From Plazaster borealis (lineage: Eukaryota > Echinodermata > Asteroidea > Forcipulatida > Labidiasteridae), in NCBI GenBank assembly GCA_021014325.1, contig CM037460.1, positions 17,961,486-18,025,485 on the forward strand: DNA of 64,000 nt, in the 5' to 3' direction. Below are positions 21,654 through 33,589 of this stretch, piece after piece. Position 1 is the stretch's first letter; the number at the start of each line of letters is the position of its first letter. The notes beneath the pieces are model-generated. The model was not told the DNA's origin and did no database searches. It was given only the letters and a program-made list of their open reading frames with translations. Made by a program: the position numbers and the translations under genes.

Positions 21654-21893
21654 GGCCCAATTTCATAGAGCTGCTAAGCACAACAATTTGCTTAGCATGA
21701 AATTTCTTCCTTGATGAAAACAGGATTACCAACCAAATTTCCATGTGTTGCATATTGGTTGTTACTGGTATTCAGCTGTTAATTGCTTATCCTGAAAATC
21801 ATGTGGAAATTTGGTTGGTAATCCTGTTTTTATCAAGGAAGAAATTTCATGCTAAGCAAATTGTTGTGCTTAGCAGCTCTATGAAATTGGGCC
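21654..21893. mobile_element. Harbinger-like palindromic MITE, type C long form
   Basis: 240 bp, nearly a perfect palindrome, ends GGCCCAATTTCATAGAGC and its inverse, flanked by CAG on both sides. The arms carry AGCATGAAATTTCTTCCTTG and ACCAACCAAATTTCC. Exactly the same length as the copy at 31022-31261. Confidence 0.85.
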
Positions 21894-22378
21894 CAGATGT
21901 CAGTTAAATTAATCTAACCAGGATACAGCGTAATCCACTTGCGTTCGTTCACCTTGTAAGCTCAACAGAAAAACCTAAAATAATACGGCATGGAAATCAA
22001 TTTCCTGAATAAACATGGTCTCCAGGAAGTTTCTGTTGTTTTACTTTTTCCATTCATGATCTCATGATATAATTTTATGTGGATAGTACCTTCGTTATCC
22101 ACCATTTATTTTTTTAATAACAAAATGATTTCCATGTTTTGGTTTTCAAAGACAACCATCTTGTGAAATAGGGCCTCACGTTTGGTGGTCACATTTTTAG
22201 TGAAACAAACCATAAACAACAAAGTTTTCTGTTTTGTCGGGGTCTTGTGTCCATTTTGATTTGGTTTTTGTACGCTCGGTTTCACTTGTGACAATGTCAC
22301 ATGAAACAACTCAAGAACAAATGCTGTTGTTGGACGTTGGTCAAGACCTATATCAACTAATTTGTTTCTGAAGCTTAA

Positions 22379-22713
22379 AGGTATTGTACACTTTTGGTAA
22401 AAGCTCAAAATCAGTGTCCACATTTTGTGTGATTCAACATATGCATGAACAAACAAACCTGTGAAAGTTTGAGCTCAATTGGTCATCGAGATCACGAGAA
22501 AATAGTGAAAAGAGACCTTATGTGTTTTCTGTTTTTTCAAAATATCGCGCGTGATAAAAACTATTGTTTTACTCATTTCTCAGAAACGATAGCATTTTAG
22601 GCAGAAATATTTTAAGGAACCCTTTCAACCATTACTTACTTTAAATCATGTAAGTTGTGTGTGAATCTGTGAACATTTGTGTTTTACGATCTTACCAATA
22701 GTGTACAGGGCCT
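22379..22713. mobile_element. TTAA-flanked inverted-repeat element, type D
   Basis: 335 bp, TTAA at 22375-22378 and 22714-22717, ends AGGTATTGTACACTTTTGG / CCAATAGTGTACAGGGCCT. The interior (ATATCGCGCGTGATAAAAAC, TTACTCATTTCTCAGAAACG) differs from types A and B but keeps CCTGTGAAAGTTTGAGCTCA. A decayed relative ends at 47032. Confidence 0.8.
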
Positions 22714-22977
22714 TTAAAGATCATTAGCATTATTGTTATTTTGTTATAGAAAGGTAAACGAGTATGTTATGATTACATACAGTTGAGTAAAACTCAATAA
22801 AAATGATTTCATAATGTAAAAAAACCCCACATATGGATCAGTGTCACCCCGGGCTAAAAACGCAGGAAGTGCCTAGGATTCAAATCAGCAGTGCGTCATC
22901 ACACTACGGACTCGATCTAAACAAGACAATGGAAAATGCATAGCAACGAAGGTAAACAACCTTCATCCTGTCCCCGT

Positions 22978-23378
22978 TGTGATGTATTTTATTTACAACA
23001 CGAACTGTTTTTTCCACTGGTTTTCTGAGGCACTGGTACTTCAGTGTTGGTTTCAATCTGCATTTTGATTGGTCTTTGCTGGTAACCATGCAAGGCACCG
23101 CCAAAGAAGGGAAAAAAAACACTAGTTCAAAAAAACACTAGTTCAAAAAAACACTGGCAAAACACTAAAAGTTATTGACTATGACTGAGAAAATAAAAAA
23201 AATCAAAATTGTATAAAATACCCAGCCAGTGGGTGATGTATTTTATTCACAACACGAACTGTTTTTTTCACTGGTTTTCTGAGGCACTGGTACTTCAGTG
23301 TTGATCTCACTCTGCATTTTGATTGGTCTTTGCTGGGAACCATGCACTGCGCCGTCAACAGAGGGGAAAAAAACATTA
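22978..23378. repeat. ~145-bp direct duplication, offset ~254 bp
   Basis: GATGTATTTTATTTACAACA through GGCACTGGTACTTCAGTGTT to GGGAAAAAAA at 22980-23122 recurs at 23234-23378 with about a dozen differences. Non-coding. Confidence 0.75.
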
Positions 23379-23697
23379 GGTCACAAAATTCGACAAGGAT
23401 GGGCTAGTTTTTTCCGACCAAATTTCAACAAAATTACAGGGAGGAAAACTGCATACTTATGACCAAATAATAACTTAACACAAAATAAACAAGGATAAAT
23501 AGTCAAATTAGTTTGAGTGATTTCATTCATGTTGATCTTTGATAGTAAAATCAGGGGTGCGAGTCAAGGCTAACAAAAAGGTCTGAAAATAGGATTTTAG
23601 AAAAGATGTTGAAATGATGGCACCTCCCCCTTTTATTTTATTTATTTATTTATTTTATTTTATTACACTTCACACTGGCAAAACACTAAAACACTAT

Positions 23698-23965
23698 TTA
23701 GACTCACTCCGCGGCAGTGTAGTTATTAATGAGAAGTCCCCCCATCCACATAGCGAAAGTAGTAGTCCCGCCCGATTTCCTACCTCCCGCCCAGGTAGTA
23801 GTAGTTAATAAGCAGGACAGTTCTTTTCAGAACTGAGAAGTCTCCCGAATTCCAGATATTCTACTCTGCGGCAGTTGAATAAAAAGCAAGACAAGTTCTC
23901 AAAGAACAAAATCTACCTAGCAAGTAGATATACACATGGTGTTACCGCAAACCAAATATATAAAA
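23698..23965 (+). repeat. dispersed repeat F, lacking the motif-bearing end
   Basis: Starts GACTCACTCCGCGGCAGTG and ends GGTGTTACCGCAAACCAAAT, closely matching 48000-48285. The end that would carry the hammerhead-like motif is missing. Confidence 0.75.
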
Positions 23966-24353
23966 CACTAAAAGTTATCGACTATGACTGAGAAAATAAA
24001 AATAAATAAAAATATTCAAAAATGTATAAAATACCGAGCAGTGAGTGGCAAGGAGGAACAGGTGACCAGCACCTCTACAAGGCCGTCCTACCTCAAAAAT
24101 GTTCAATAAATACCACTACCCTCAGATTTTGAAAAAAAACAAACAACATAAACGCGTTGAGGCTGAACAAATGTTAGATTACAGAAATCGACCAAACAAA
24201 GACAAATGGAAGCACAAAAACGGACAACGAAAAAAACACACAACTGGTGCATATTTGGAAAAAATGTACAAAAGTAGATCAGTGAGCATGATTTCTTGAT
24301 ATCCGAAGAAAACAACCTCTACATTTTTTTCACCGGGCAGACATTAAAAAGGT

Positions 24354-24531
24354 CCGAATTGGAATACACAGTTTTGGGGATAAAAAGTGATATATTTTTC
24401 CATAACCGCAGTACTTCGAAGTGAAAAGTTTCTCAAAATGCATTATACTATCCAAAGCTGGTGTATTTCTTACCAAGTAAGTTTTGATTGCCATTAATTA
24501 TCAGAGTCATTACCAAACGTGTACGATACCT
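24354..24531 (+). mobile_element. type A element, right half only
   Basis: Matches the right half of type A from GAATTGGAATACACAG to ACGTGTACGATACCT, followed by TTAA and then GCAGCTCTATG, the terminal sequence of a type C element. So A had inserted into the TTAA of a C element, and the left half has since been lost. Confidence 0.7.
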
Positions 24532-24549
24532 TTAAGCAGCTCTATGCAG

Positions 24550-25260
24550 GGCCAAATTTCATAAAGCTGCTTAAGCAGAAAATAATATTGCTTAACAATT
24601 TTCTGCTCAGCAGAAATGAGCAGGATACCAGTCACAAATTGTACATGTAACATGGTAGTTTGGCTGGTAACCTTATTCTGGTAAGCATAATTTTGTTGTG
24701 CTTAGCTACTTTTTGTGCTTAAAGGCATCGTACACGTTTGGTAATTGTCAAAGACCAGTGTTCTCACTTGGTGTATCGCAACATATGCATAAAATAACAA
24801 GCCTGTGAAAATTTGGGCTCAATTGGTCATCGAAGTTGCAAGAAAATGATGAAAGAAAAAACACCCTTGTTGTACAAATTTGTGTGCTTGCAAGAAGTTT
24901 TTATTATTTTAGTGAGAAATTACCTCTTTCTCAAAAACTACGTTACTTCAGAGGGAGTCGTTCTCACAATGTTTTATACTATCAACAGCTCTCTGTTGCT
25001 TGTACCAAGTCAGTTTTTATGCTAATATATATTTTGAGTAATTACCAAACGTGTACAGTGCCTTTAAGCTCTATGGGCCCAATTTCATAGAGCTGCTTAA
25101 GCAAAAAATATTGCTTAACAATTTTCTGCTCAGCAGAAATGAGCAGAATACCAGTCACAAATTGTACATGTAACATGGTAGTTTGGCTGGTAACCTTATT
25201 CTGGTAAGCATAATTTTGTTGTGCTTAGCTACTTTTTTTGCTTAAGCAGCTCTATGAAAC
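24550..25260. mobile_element. two tandem type C elements, the first carrying an inserted type B
   Basis: The first C copy starts at 24550 after CAG. It is broken at its own TTAA (TGTGC-TTAA) by a complete B element (24723-25063) and resumes with TTAA-GCTCTATGGG. A second C copy follows at 25076-25260. The nesting shows B inserted after C, into TTAA. Confidence 0.8.
24723..25063 (+). mobile_element. TTAA-flanked inverted-repeat element, type B, nested in type C
   Basis: 341 bp, TTAA at 24719-24722 and 25064-25067, ends AGGCATCGTACACGTTTGG / ACCAAACGTGTACAGTGCCT. The interior inverted pair found in other B copies is shortened. Confidence 0.85.
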
Positions 25261-25262
25261 TG

Positions 25263-27339
25263 GTCTCTGTTCAGGTTACTGTTTTCTTGCAAATGACACC
25301 GTTGGATGACTATAGAAAAAGCTTGTCAGGAAGTTCCATTTTGTAAATTCTACTTTCATCCTACTGTTTTTCATTCATTCAATGTTCATTTTATCACATA
25401 GTGTACTGAGTAATCACCCGCAACCCAAGGGCTGTATAAACCCCTCGTATGTCACCTCCTTTAATGGTATGGCGCATATCATCTCTGCCTGGCTGCGTTT
25501 TCCAACAGCACACCTTCAGACACTCAGAAGACCTCTCCCGGGACAGAGGTGATTTTTTCCTGAGCGTGCAATCGCAACTTTACCAGCTGCTTTCCCCACG
25601 AGGAAACCGCACGTCTTGAATTTTTTTCCTTCAAAAGTTCAATTAGTCTGCCAGGAAATTGGTCAACGTGTGACAGTTGGAAATCAGGTCAAAGAATTGT
25701 GCGGTTGTCATGCATGCAGCTCGCCTTGGCCAGGATTCAGGACACAAACATGTAGCTCTGGGCTTTATTTTTAAAAGAAATGCTGTAGCATGCCTGGATG
25801 CATTACAATTTGATTTAAAAAGCAAATACAAAATCTTCTCACTGGACTCTTGTCACTGGGGTACTCGGTGGTCTTGTGAAGAGGGAGGGGGGATCTTGGG
25901 TTTGATTACCAACTGAGTAGCGCCTGTAAATTTCTTCTTTCCCCCCCCCCCCCCCCCCCGCAGCACATGGGAAAATTGCAACTCAAAGTTTTTAATTGAT
26001 TATATCTTTGTAATTTTTAACCCTTTTTTCCCACTGTGTATATTGCGTGTCTGTACATTTTAGAAATACTGTTATCGGCAGACTGAACCTTTTGGTTATA
26101 GGAAAATTTACATTTTCCTCCTCAGTCTAGCCTTCTCCATAACTATTTTGTATCTCTTTTGTGTGTAATTTTATTGAAGTTGTGGAGAGAAATAAAATAA
26201 TAATAATATTAATGAGTACTTATCACACATAGGTGTTGGTAAAAAAACAAAAACAGAATACTTTTCTTTATTCCAATGCAATTATTTCTATCACAGATGA
26301 GATTTGACGACTGTGAAAATTCCTGAAAAATGGGCATCCAAGCCTGGGTTTCCCCCTTGTACTTGACTTGACCCAAGAACCTCTGAGATTCTAAAAACAG
26401 GAGGTGTACAGACTCTGCAGGCATGATATTTGGTTCTTGGGGAAAAAAGTAGGAATATATTTTTGAGTACAAGGGCTGGCCTACGTGTTCATTTGGTATA
26501 GACTTTAATAGACTTTTCAGGATATTTTTAAATTTTTAGAACTGTGATTAAAATCACAGTTTTTCTGATTTAGGTTTAGGCACAATGTGGACTATTTCGT
26601 TCTCCCTTTGGTGACTGCTTTACATGTACTTCTTCCAAGAAAATGTGAAGTCTCAAGAGGGTTTCAAGAAAATCCTGAAATCAGGAAAAAAAACCTGAGA
26701 AATCACATGCCTAAACTTTTAAGTTACTAACGAGGTAGGGCCTACTACTAACGAGGTACCAGCCAGAAATACTACACATTGTATTCTTTGTGAAATTGTG
26801 AGTGGTGCCCTGCTTATTTTTTGCTTAGCAGAGTACATGTAAATTCCTAAGCCATCAATTTTTCTAAACAGCTTAAAATTTGGCCTTATTCATCACCGGG
26901 GGGCTAATTTCACACAGCTCAGTTCAGCAGAAAATATAGCTTTCATAACAAATTTATTTGCTTAGGAAAAGATAGAAGGGAACCAGCCAAAAGCAACGAA
27001 CATACATGATACTGTGACACAATTTCATTGGTAACCAATGAGAGATACACTGTCGAGGAAATTTAGTGGTTTCAGCTCAGCTTCGCCTCATTAAATGGTC
27101 ATGCCATATTGCAACTCATGAAATTTGTCTCACCACTGCACTCCAATACATTCATTATTTGTATACTAAAGATGGCGTTGACATCAAACGGGAGGTGGAA
27201 AAGGCTAATAGTAATGGACACCTAAGATACACAGTAATAACAATACCGACTCTCATATAACTCTATTCCAAAGAACGATCATTGCACTTCAAACATTGTT
27301 ACCCCTGGTCACTGGGCCATATGTTTCATTCAGTATACA
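25263..27339. other. no gene recognised
   Basis: Contains a C18-type homopolymer near 25940, a possible LINE 3' end with (AATAAT)n at about 26190-26210, and a segment at 26410-26580 related to 28905-29035 (GATATTTGG...AGACTTTTCAG). A GC-richer patch at 25430-25640 has no convincing ORF. A decayed type C element may lie near 26895-27030. Confidence 0.35.
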
Positions 27340-27495
27340 GCCTGTGCTGCCAAGTATGTAGCGCACTAAGCTTAATCAATCACAAGAACCATCTCTGCCC
27401 TCACAGGTACCCATTTACCCCTGGGTGATGAGAAGCAATTATAGATAAGTGTCTTGCTCAAGGACACAAGTGTCATGAACGGGATTCGAACCCAC
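27340..27495 (-). mobile_element. tRNA-derived SINE head, minus strand
   Basis: Minus strand carries the B box GGTTCGAATCCCG (near 27483-27495), followed by GTTCATGACACTTGTGTCCTT and AAGACACTTATC, matching the SINE at 8301. The A-box side is poorly preserved. Confidence 0.6.
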
Positions 27496-27864
27496 ACCCT
27501 GATGACTCAGCAACCAGTAAAAAGAAATGGAAGTAAGAATAAAAAAGACCAAAAATAAACAAACAAATTTTATGCAACCAAACAGAATGTAAATGCCAAA
27601 AATTCAGACAGACAAAAACAGAAACCCAAAACAACCCTAAAAAACAGACATACAAACAACACAAAAAAGCACCATGTGTTAAAAGAGTTTATGAATGTAT
27701 TTGTAAAGGTGTTGGACAGGGAGATCAGGGGGAGACTCTCATTAATAATTGATGAGTGTGGGCGGCCGGCAATAAATAAACCTCATTTATGTTTACACTA
27801 TTTCTGCTGCAAAGGACTTTGCTGCTCCAAGGTTAAAATTCATTTTTGTGATCCATCCATTTCA

Positions 27865-28218
27865 GGGCTCAAATTTTGGGGGGAAAATCCACAAGACCGC
27901 AGGACTTGTAGCTCAGAATCTTTAACTGGACAGGGATTTCATTTACAAGACCAGAATCAAAATGAGAAGAGACTAGAATCAAAATGAGAACACAGTTTTA
28001 TCATCTAAACTGTTTTATTTGAACAAACACTAAGAGAAGATTGATCTCTTCTGTGTAATGGGTGATACTCAGCAGGATTGGAAAATATTTGTGAGACTCA
28101 AACTCAAAATGTGAACATCATTCTCTTGAGACCACCAGACTTGTCCTGTCTTGAGTTTACTGGCCCAACACTGAAATCACTGGCCTCGGGCCAGTGGTCC
28201 AGTGTTAATTCGAGCCTT
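27865..28218 (+). repeat. dispersed repeat E, copy 4
   Basis: AGGGCTCAAATTTTGGGGGG, CCACAAGACCGCAGGACTTG, then CTTGAGTTTACTGGCCCAAC and GGTCCAGTGTTAATTCGAGCC at the far end. Confidence 0.75.
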
Positions 28219-28259
28219 GCATTTTCAAATAGATAGCGTCCATATAAAAATGGGGGAGA

Positions 28260-28680
28260 ACAAATACAAGTCTCAGATTAAAACGGTGTAAAATGCCACT
28301 GTGTTTGATACCCTTCAAGTGCAATTTTTGTTAAAATAACAAACATCTGATTAAGTCACATTCAAATTTATGGTCTGCACATTTTTAGTACAGAGAATTT
28401 TTAGTTCATTCCTGAATTTTGATGATACTCAATCAATGTGGCATTGAATTTGACCTTTTGACTGGCGCAAAAAATTCCTCTTTGGAATGTGTAGACCCCT
28501 TTGTTGTTGTATGTCCCATGACATCAAGTTTCAAATTTCGCTCTGAATTTGCATTTTACACCATTTTGACTTGAGGTTAGAATCTTGTAATTTTTTCTCC
28601 ACTTTCATGAGGACTCTATTTATTTGAAAACGAGTGCATCACAAAACTGAATCTGACCTTTGAGCCCCTCTAGTAAATTA
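28260..28680. repeat. second copy of the dispersed repeat at 7610-8060
   Basis: Shares ACCCTTCAAGTGCAATT (inverse sense at 7900), TTTAGTTCATTCCTGAATTT (inverse at 7805) and the same-sense tail GAATCTGACCTTTGAGCCCC. The internal order is partly inverted relative to the first copy. Confidence 0.5.
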
Positions 28681-28755
28681 TATTTGCTTTACATAGGCCT
28701 CTGGCCCTGTGCCAAGCCGATGAAGTAAAGTCCAAAGTACATGTATTGTCACTGA

Positions 28756-28786
<31 letters not shown>

Positions 28787-29057
28787 GATCTTTACACAAA
28801 TAAAAGTTGAACAGAGGAGGTCAAGGAAATACATAAGTATAAAAACTGTCATCAAAAGATGTGTACAACTAGATCCCTGCCAACAATAAAATATATATTA
28901 TACAGCAGTCATCAGGCACGATATTTGGCCTTTGGACAAAAAAGGTAGAACAATTTTATTGATTACAAGGATTGTAGGATTTTAAAGACTTTTCAGTCTA
29001 TCTAATAACAGTTTTGCTGATTTTTCTAAGGAAAAATAAGTCGGAGATCAGACTTAA

Positions 29058-29753
29058 AGGCAAAATATACCTTTGGTTTTTGGAACCGTACGATTGTGTT
29101 AATCCTACAACTAACCTGTGAAAATATCTTTTCAAAAGGGGGTAGCGTTTTTGAGATTTCGCTGAAAATCTGGAGCGGATATGTGATGCAATCAAGCAAA
29201 ATGAGTCGTTTGTCGACCCAGGTCATTTTTCATTTTGTTATACATTTGAAAAGAGCATAATCTATGCTTTAATACTGTTAGAACCCCATGTTCATACCAC
29301 CTTTGGTTCAAAAGTTGTGAAAGTAGAAACACCAAGAGATGCGAGAGAATGAAACTGAGAAAAGGAGGTTTAAAGTTGAGTTGTTTATTGAAACTACATC
29401 TGCACATTTTCTTTCTTTTTCTTTTTGATGTTATTTATCAGGAAGGAAGTTGCCAATATAAAGTAAGATATATTTTGGCATTTAAATTTACAAAAACATT
29501 TAGCTTGATCGCATCACATATGTCCACGCAGGAAGAATAATCCGTAAAATTGGAATACACAATCTGAGAAACGTTTTATGCAGAAACGTTTCTCAGATTA
29601 ACAACCTTTTGAATCCTTTCTCTAAAACCACATTCCTTAGGAGGGAATCGTTTCTCAAAATGTTATAAATTATCAACAGCTGCAGTGCTTCTTACCAAGT
29701 AAGTTTTTATGGTAATTCATTTTGGAGTAATTACCAAAAGGTATACCCTCCCT
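29058..29753. mobile_element. expanded, diverged TTAA-type element
   Basis: Starts TTAA-AGGCAAAATATACC and ends TACCCTCCCTTTA. It keeps type A landmarks (CCTGTGAAAATATC, GGTAGCGTTTTTGAGAT, AATCTGAGAAACGTTT, ACCAAGTAAGTTTTTATGG) but has about 300 bp of unrelated sequence in the middle. The right TTAA has mutated. Confidence 0.6.
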
Positions 29754-29843
29754 TTATGTAAAGTACACAACAGTGTAGGAAGAATACCATGACTAAATCA
29801 TGACCAAATTTTTTATTTTTTAACAAAGAGAGGTTTTAAATGT

Positions 29844-30202
29844 AGGGTCTGTACACGTTTGGTAATTGGAACCCACTGTTTGTTTCAATCCTATATAGTT
29901 GTATATCCCATAAAACTAACCTGTGAAAATTTCATTTCAAAAGGTGGTAGCGTTTTTGAGATATTGCCAAAAATCTGGAGCGGTTATGTCCACGCAGGGA
30001 GAATAATCTATATTGGAATACACACTCTTCTCAGATTCAAATTTTTGGGGATAAAAGGTGATATCTTTTTTCATAACCGCAGAACTTCAAAGTGAAAGGT
30101 TTCTCACAATTCATCATACTATCCAAAGCTGCTGTACTTCTAACCAAGTAAGTTTTTGTTGGCATTATTTTTCAGAGTTATTACCAAACGTATGCAGACC
30201 CT
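29844..30202 (+). mobile_element. type A element
   Basis: 359 bp ending CCT-TTAA at 30203-30206. The left TTAA is degraded (TTTTAAATGT-AGGGTCTGTACACG). The interior matches type A throughout. Confidence 0.8.
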
Positions 30203-30591
30203 TTAACTGAAAAAGTCTGTACATGGACATGTACATCTCCACATTTGCTCTGCTGTTATTTGTATAACTCATAATATGATTTAATGTGTTCTTCTAGTGG
30301 GCTTTGTACTAATTGTGCCAGCAGGAAGTACATGTAAAGGCTTGGCAGCTCTTTTGTAAACATGTATTTAACTCAATCAGCCACTTAACAGATAGTTCAT
30401 GCCCTTATTTCATCCCGTTAGATTTTTGTAAATCTCTTCTTTATAAATTACCAAACACTCAGCTTGCCAGATTGCAAAGACTACAAAACACAGCTGCCCG
30501 GATCGTTACATTGTCTAATCGTAGAAGTCACATCACACCAGTACTTCAATCTCTCCATTGGCTCCCTAATGCATTCTAGAATTGTATTTAA

Positions 30592-30956
30592 AGGTATCGT
30601 ACATGTTTGGTAATGACTCAAAACAAATATTAGCATAAGAACTTATTGGTAACAAGCAACGGAGAGCTGTTGATAGAATAAAACATTGTGAGAAACGACT
30701 CCCTCTGAAGTAACGTAGTTTTTGAGAAAGAGGTAATTTCTCACTAAAATAATAAAAACTTCTTGCAAGAAGTTTTTATTCCTATCTGAAAGCACACAAA
30801 TTTGTACAACAAGGTTGTTTTTTCTGTCATCATTTTCTTGCAACTTCGATGACCAATTGAGCCCAAATTTTCACAGGCTTGTTATTTTATGCATATGTTG
30901 GGATACACAAAGCGAGAACACTGGTCTTTGACAATTTCCAAACGTGTTCAGTGCCT
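30592..30956 (-). mobile_element. TTAA-flanked element, type B, nested in a LINE ORF
   Basis: 365 bp, left flank GTAT-TTAA and right flank TTAA-GTTAC. The surrounding LINE reading frame needs only one TTAA there, so the four bases were duplicated on insertion. This sets the element ends at AGG...CCT. Confidence 0.92.
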
Positions 30957-31021
30957 TTAAGTTACTTTTGCTTGTGTTTCATTGCCTGCAAGGTTCTGCT
31001 CCAAAATACAATACCAATCTG

Positions 31022-31261
31022 GGCCCAATTTCATAGAGCTGCTACGCACAACAATTTGCTTAGCATGAAATTTCTTCCTTGATAAAAACAGGATTACCAA
31101 CCAAATTTCCAAGTGATTTTCAGGATAAGCAAACAACAGCTGAATACCAGTAACAAGCAATATGCAACGCATGGAAATTTGGTTGGTAATCCTGTTTTTA
31201 TCAAGGAAGAAATTTCATGCTAAGCAAATTGTTGTGCTTAGCAGCTCTATGAAATTGGGCC
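31022..31261. mobile_element. type C long palindrome, nested in a LINE ORF
   Basis: 240 bp, flanked CTG on both sides (31019-31021 and 31262-31264). The LINE reading frame continues once the element and one CTG are removed. Ends GGCCCAATTTCATAGAGC and inverse. Confidence 0.9.
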
Positions 31262-31648
31262 CTGTTCATTCAATATCATCCCTCTAGGAATCTTCGGTCC
31301 TCCAATTCATTTTCACTTGGTGTTCCTAAAACTCACACCTTAATTCGTCATTCGCACATGCTGGATCTTCTCTCTGGAACAAACTTCCTTCAGATATTTG
31401 TAATATTTCCGATGTACACAATTTCAAAGTAACTCTAAAAACTCACCTTTTCAAGATGTATTTCTTTAACTCATAGTTTTGTTGCTTTCCATTGTTAACT
31501 ATTGTATGTTTTCCCTGATTGTTATTTTGCTTTCTTTTCACTGGATATATTATTTACATGTATTGTTTTGATTGCATTGTCTCTGCTTCTCTGCGCCTTG
31601 AACATCTCTTTCAAGATTGATTTGGCGCATTAGGCCGAGTTAAAAAAG

Positions 31649-32117
31649 AAATATGTTTAGCGTCCGGGTTTCTAGAAAAAAAGGAAGGAGAAGGGGCTTT
31701 TTATTTTTTATTTCAAGATGGCCACCATTCTTTTTTAAATTTCAAATATTCATTGTTTTTTCTACTGTTCAAACACACAATACATAAAAGAAACAAGTTG
31801 GACAAGACATTAAACATGTCCGGATTTTTTCAAAAAGAGGAGGAGACAGGGTGCTACTATTTTACTATTTTTCAAACTTTATGCCATTTTTTCCAAGATG
31901 GCCGCCATGCTAAATATGGCTGGCCAAGGTATATTTATTCACCGACTTTGTGCTATCATAGTGTACTGATGCAATGTATGACAAAACAAATGATTTGTAT
32001 CATTTTAGTCAAATTTTCCTCTTTTTTAATTTTGTTTTTTTTTAAATAAAATAGTAAATAGTAAAAAAAAGGAGGCGGCGGCCAAAAAGGAGGCGGGCGG
32101 GGACGCTAAACATGTTT
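31649..32117. mobile_element. GTCC-ended inverted-repeat element, family G, copy 1
   Basis: Terminal inverted repeats ATGTTTAGCGTCC and its inverse (31653-31665 and 32101-32113). The interior has TTTTCAAAAAGAGGAGGAGA, CAAGATGGCCGCC and a GGAGGCGGGCGGGG end. A second copy with different outer bases lies at 39796-40318. Non-coding. Confidence 0.65.
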
Positions 32118-32662
32118 GTTTTTTACTCAGCCTTACAAAAGCCTATTATTATTATTATTATTATGTGATGTCACAGGTTACATGGTCCATATGACAGGCA
32201 CAGAATTCCTGACAAATCATAAAAACAAGACCACCTAATACCTAAGTCACAATTAAAGCGGAGGTCCTTACAAGCCCTTAGAGCAACAAAGTATCCGGTC
32301 TTGTTTATAATAAACGCTGTTTATTTACGAATCACTTTAATAATATTTCTTCTCTTATCACTCCTGCATACACATTTAATTATCTCTGATGTGTGACTGC
32401 CATCTGCCTTCAAAATATATATATTTTTGTATTCTCTCCGTACTAAGAACTCATTTCGCACTACATGTAATTTCTGGCAAATATTTTTAAGAAATAATAT
32501 ATATGAAGGTGCTCGGCAGTCAGTTTCAGATATCACAGTTGACTTGCCCTGCAAATGGGTTTGTGCGGCCAACCGTCAGGAGGAAAGATATAAGAAAGCC
32601 AAGGTAACTGATGCAAAGAACCGTGAACAGTGGACAGTGGACAGGGCGATCTCAATCGTTAA

Positions 32663-33052
32663 AGGGTCTGTATACGTTTGGTAATGACTCTGAAAATGAA
32701 TGACAATCACAACTTACTTGGTAAGAAGTACAGCAGCTTTGGATAGTGTAATGCATTTTGAGAAACCTTTTCACTTCAAAGTACTGCAGGTTATGGAAAA
32801 AGATATCACTTTTTATCCCAACAAATTTGGATCTGAGAAGCATTACTGACAGTAACGTTTCTCAGATTGTGTATTCTAATTGCAGGTTATTCTTCCTGCG
32901 TGGACAAACCGCTCCAGATTTTCGGCAATATCTCAAAAACGCTACCACCTTTTGAAATGAAATTTTCACAAGTTAGTTTTATGATATATATCTACAACGA
33001 TATAGGATTGAAACAAACAGTGGGTTCCAATTACCAAACACATACAATCCCT
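32663..33052 (-). mobile_element. type A element
   Basis: 390 bp, left TTAA at 32659-32662, right end AATCC-CTTAA (one base short). It carries the central inverted pair GAGAAGCATTACTGACAGTA / ACGTTTCTCAGAT. Confidence 0.8.
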
Positions 33053-33225
33053 TAAAATCAGGGTGCAAAATTAACAGTGGTGGATTCGCCAACTCGTTTC
33101 CTAGACCTTGGATGTTAATAAGTATATATTGTCACGTTTGAGTCTTGTGGAGTCATATTAACTCATGATCAATGTGGAGGACTGTACATGCAGCTGGTTG
33201 GCCGACTTGAATTGAGACCTTTTAA

Positions 33226-33585
33226 AGGCACTGAACACATTTGGAAATTGTCAAAGACCAGTGTTCTCACTTGGTGTATCCCAACATATGCATAAAATAA
33301 CAAGCCTGTGAAAATTTGGGCTCAATTGGTCATCGAAGTTGCAAGAAAATGATGAAAGAAAAAACACCCTTGTTGTACATTTGTGTGCTTTCAGATAGGA
33401 ATAAAAACTTCTTGCAAGAAGTTTTTAATTATTTTAGTGAGAAATTACCTCTTTCTCAAAAACTACGTTACTTCAGAGGGAGTCGTTTCCTACAATGTTT
33501 TATACTATCAACAGCTCTCCGTTGCTTGTTACCAAGTAAGTTTTTATGCTAATAATTGTTATGAGTCATTACCAAACGTGTTTAG
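33226..33585 (+). mobile_element. type B element, right end lost
   Basis: Left TTAA at 33222-33225, then AGGCACTGAACACATTTGG. The interior matches type B to TCATTACCAAACGTGTTTA, where the match stops and no CCT-TTAA is found. Confidence 0.75.
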
Positions 33586-33589
33586 GACA

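Larger units (their letters stand above)
30406..31560 (+). pseudogene. CR1/L2-like LINE reverse-transcriptase fragment split by two MITEs
   Basis: Coding pieces run 30406-30591, 30957-31021 and 31262-31475. The first gives CKSLLYKLPNTQLARLQRLQ...SHITPVLQSLHWLP; the third gives NLRSSNSFSLG and, one frame over, GSSLWNKLPSDICNI...LKTHLFKMYF before a TAG. A type B element splits it at TTAA (30588) and a type C element splits it at CTG (31019). Removing the inserts gives a continuous match, which fixes both insertion sites. A 3' UTR with CTGCGCCTTGAACATCTC ... TTTGGCGCATTAGGCCGAGT follows to about 31645. Confidence 0.85.

Noticed and set aside
28761..28786. Poly-T tract as a processed-pseudogene tail
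   Set aside because: No retrocopied coding sequence lies next to it in the expected orientation.
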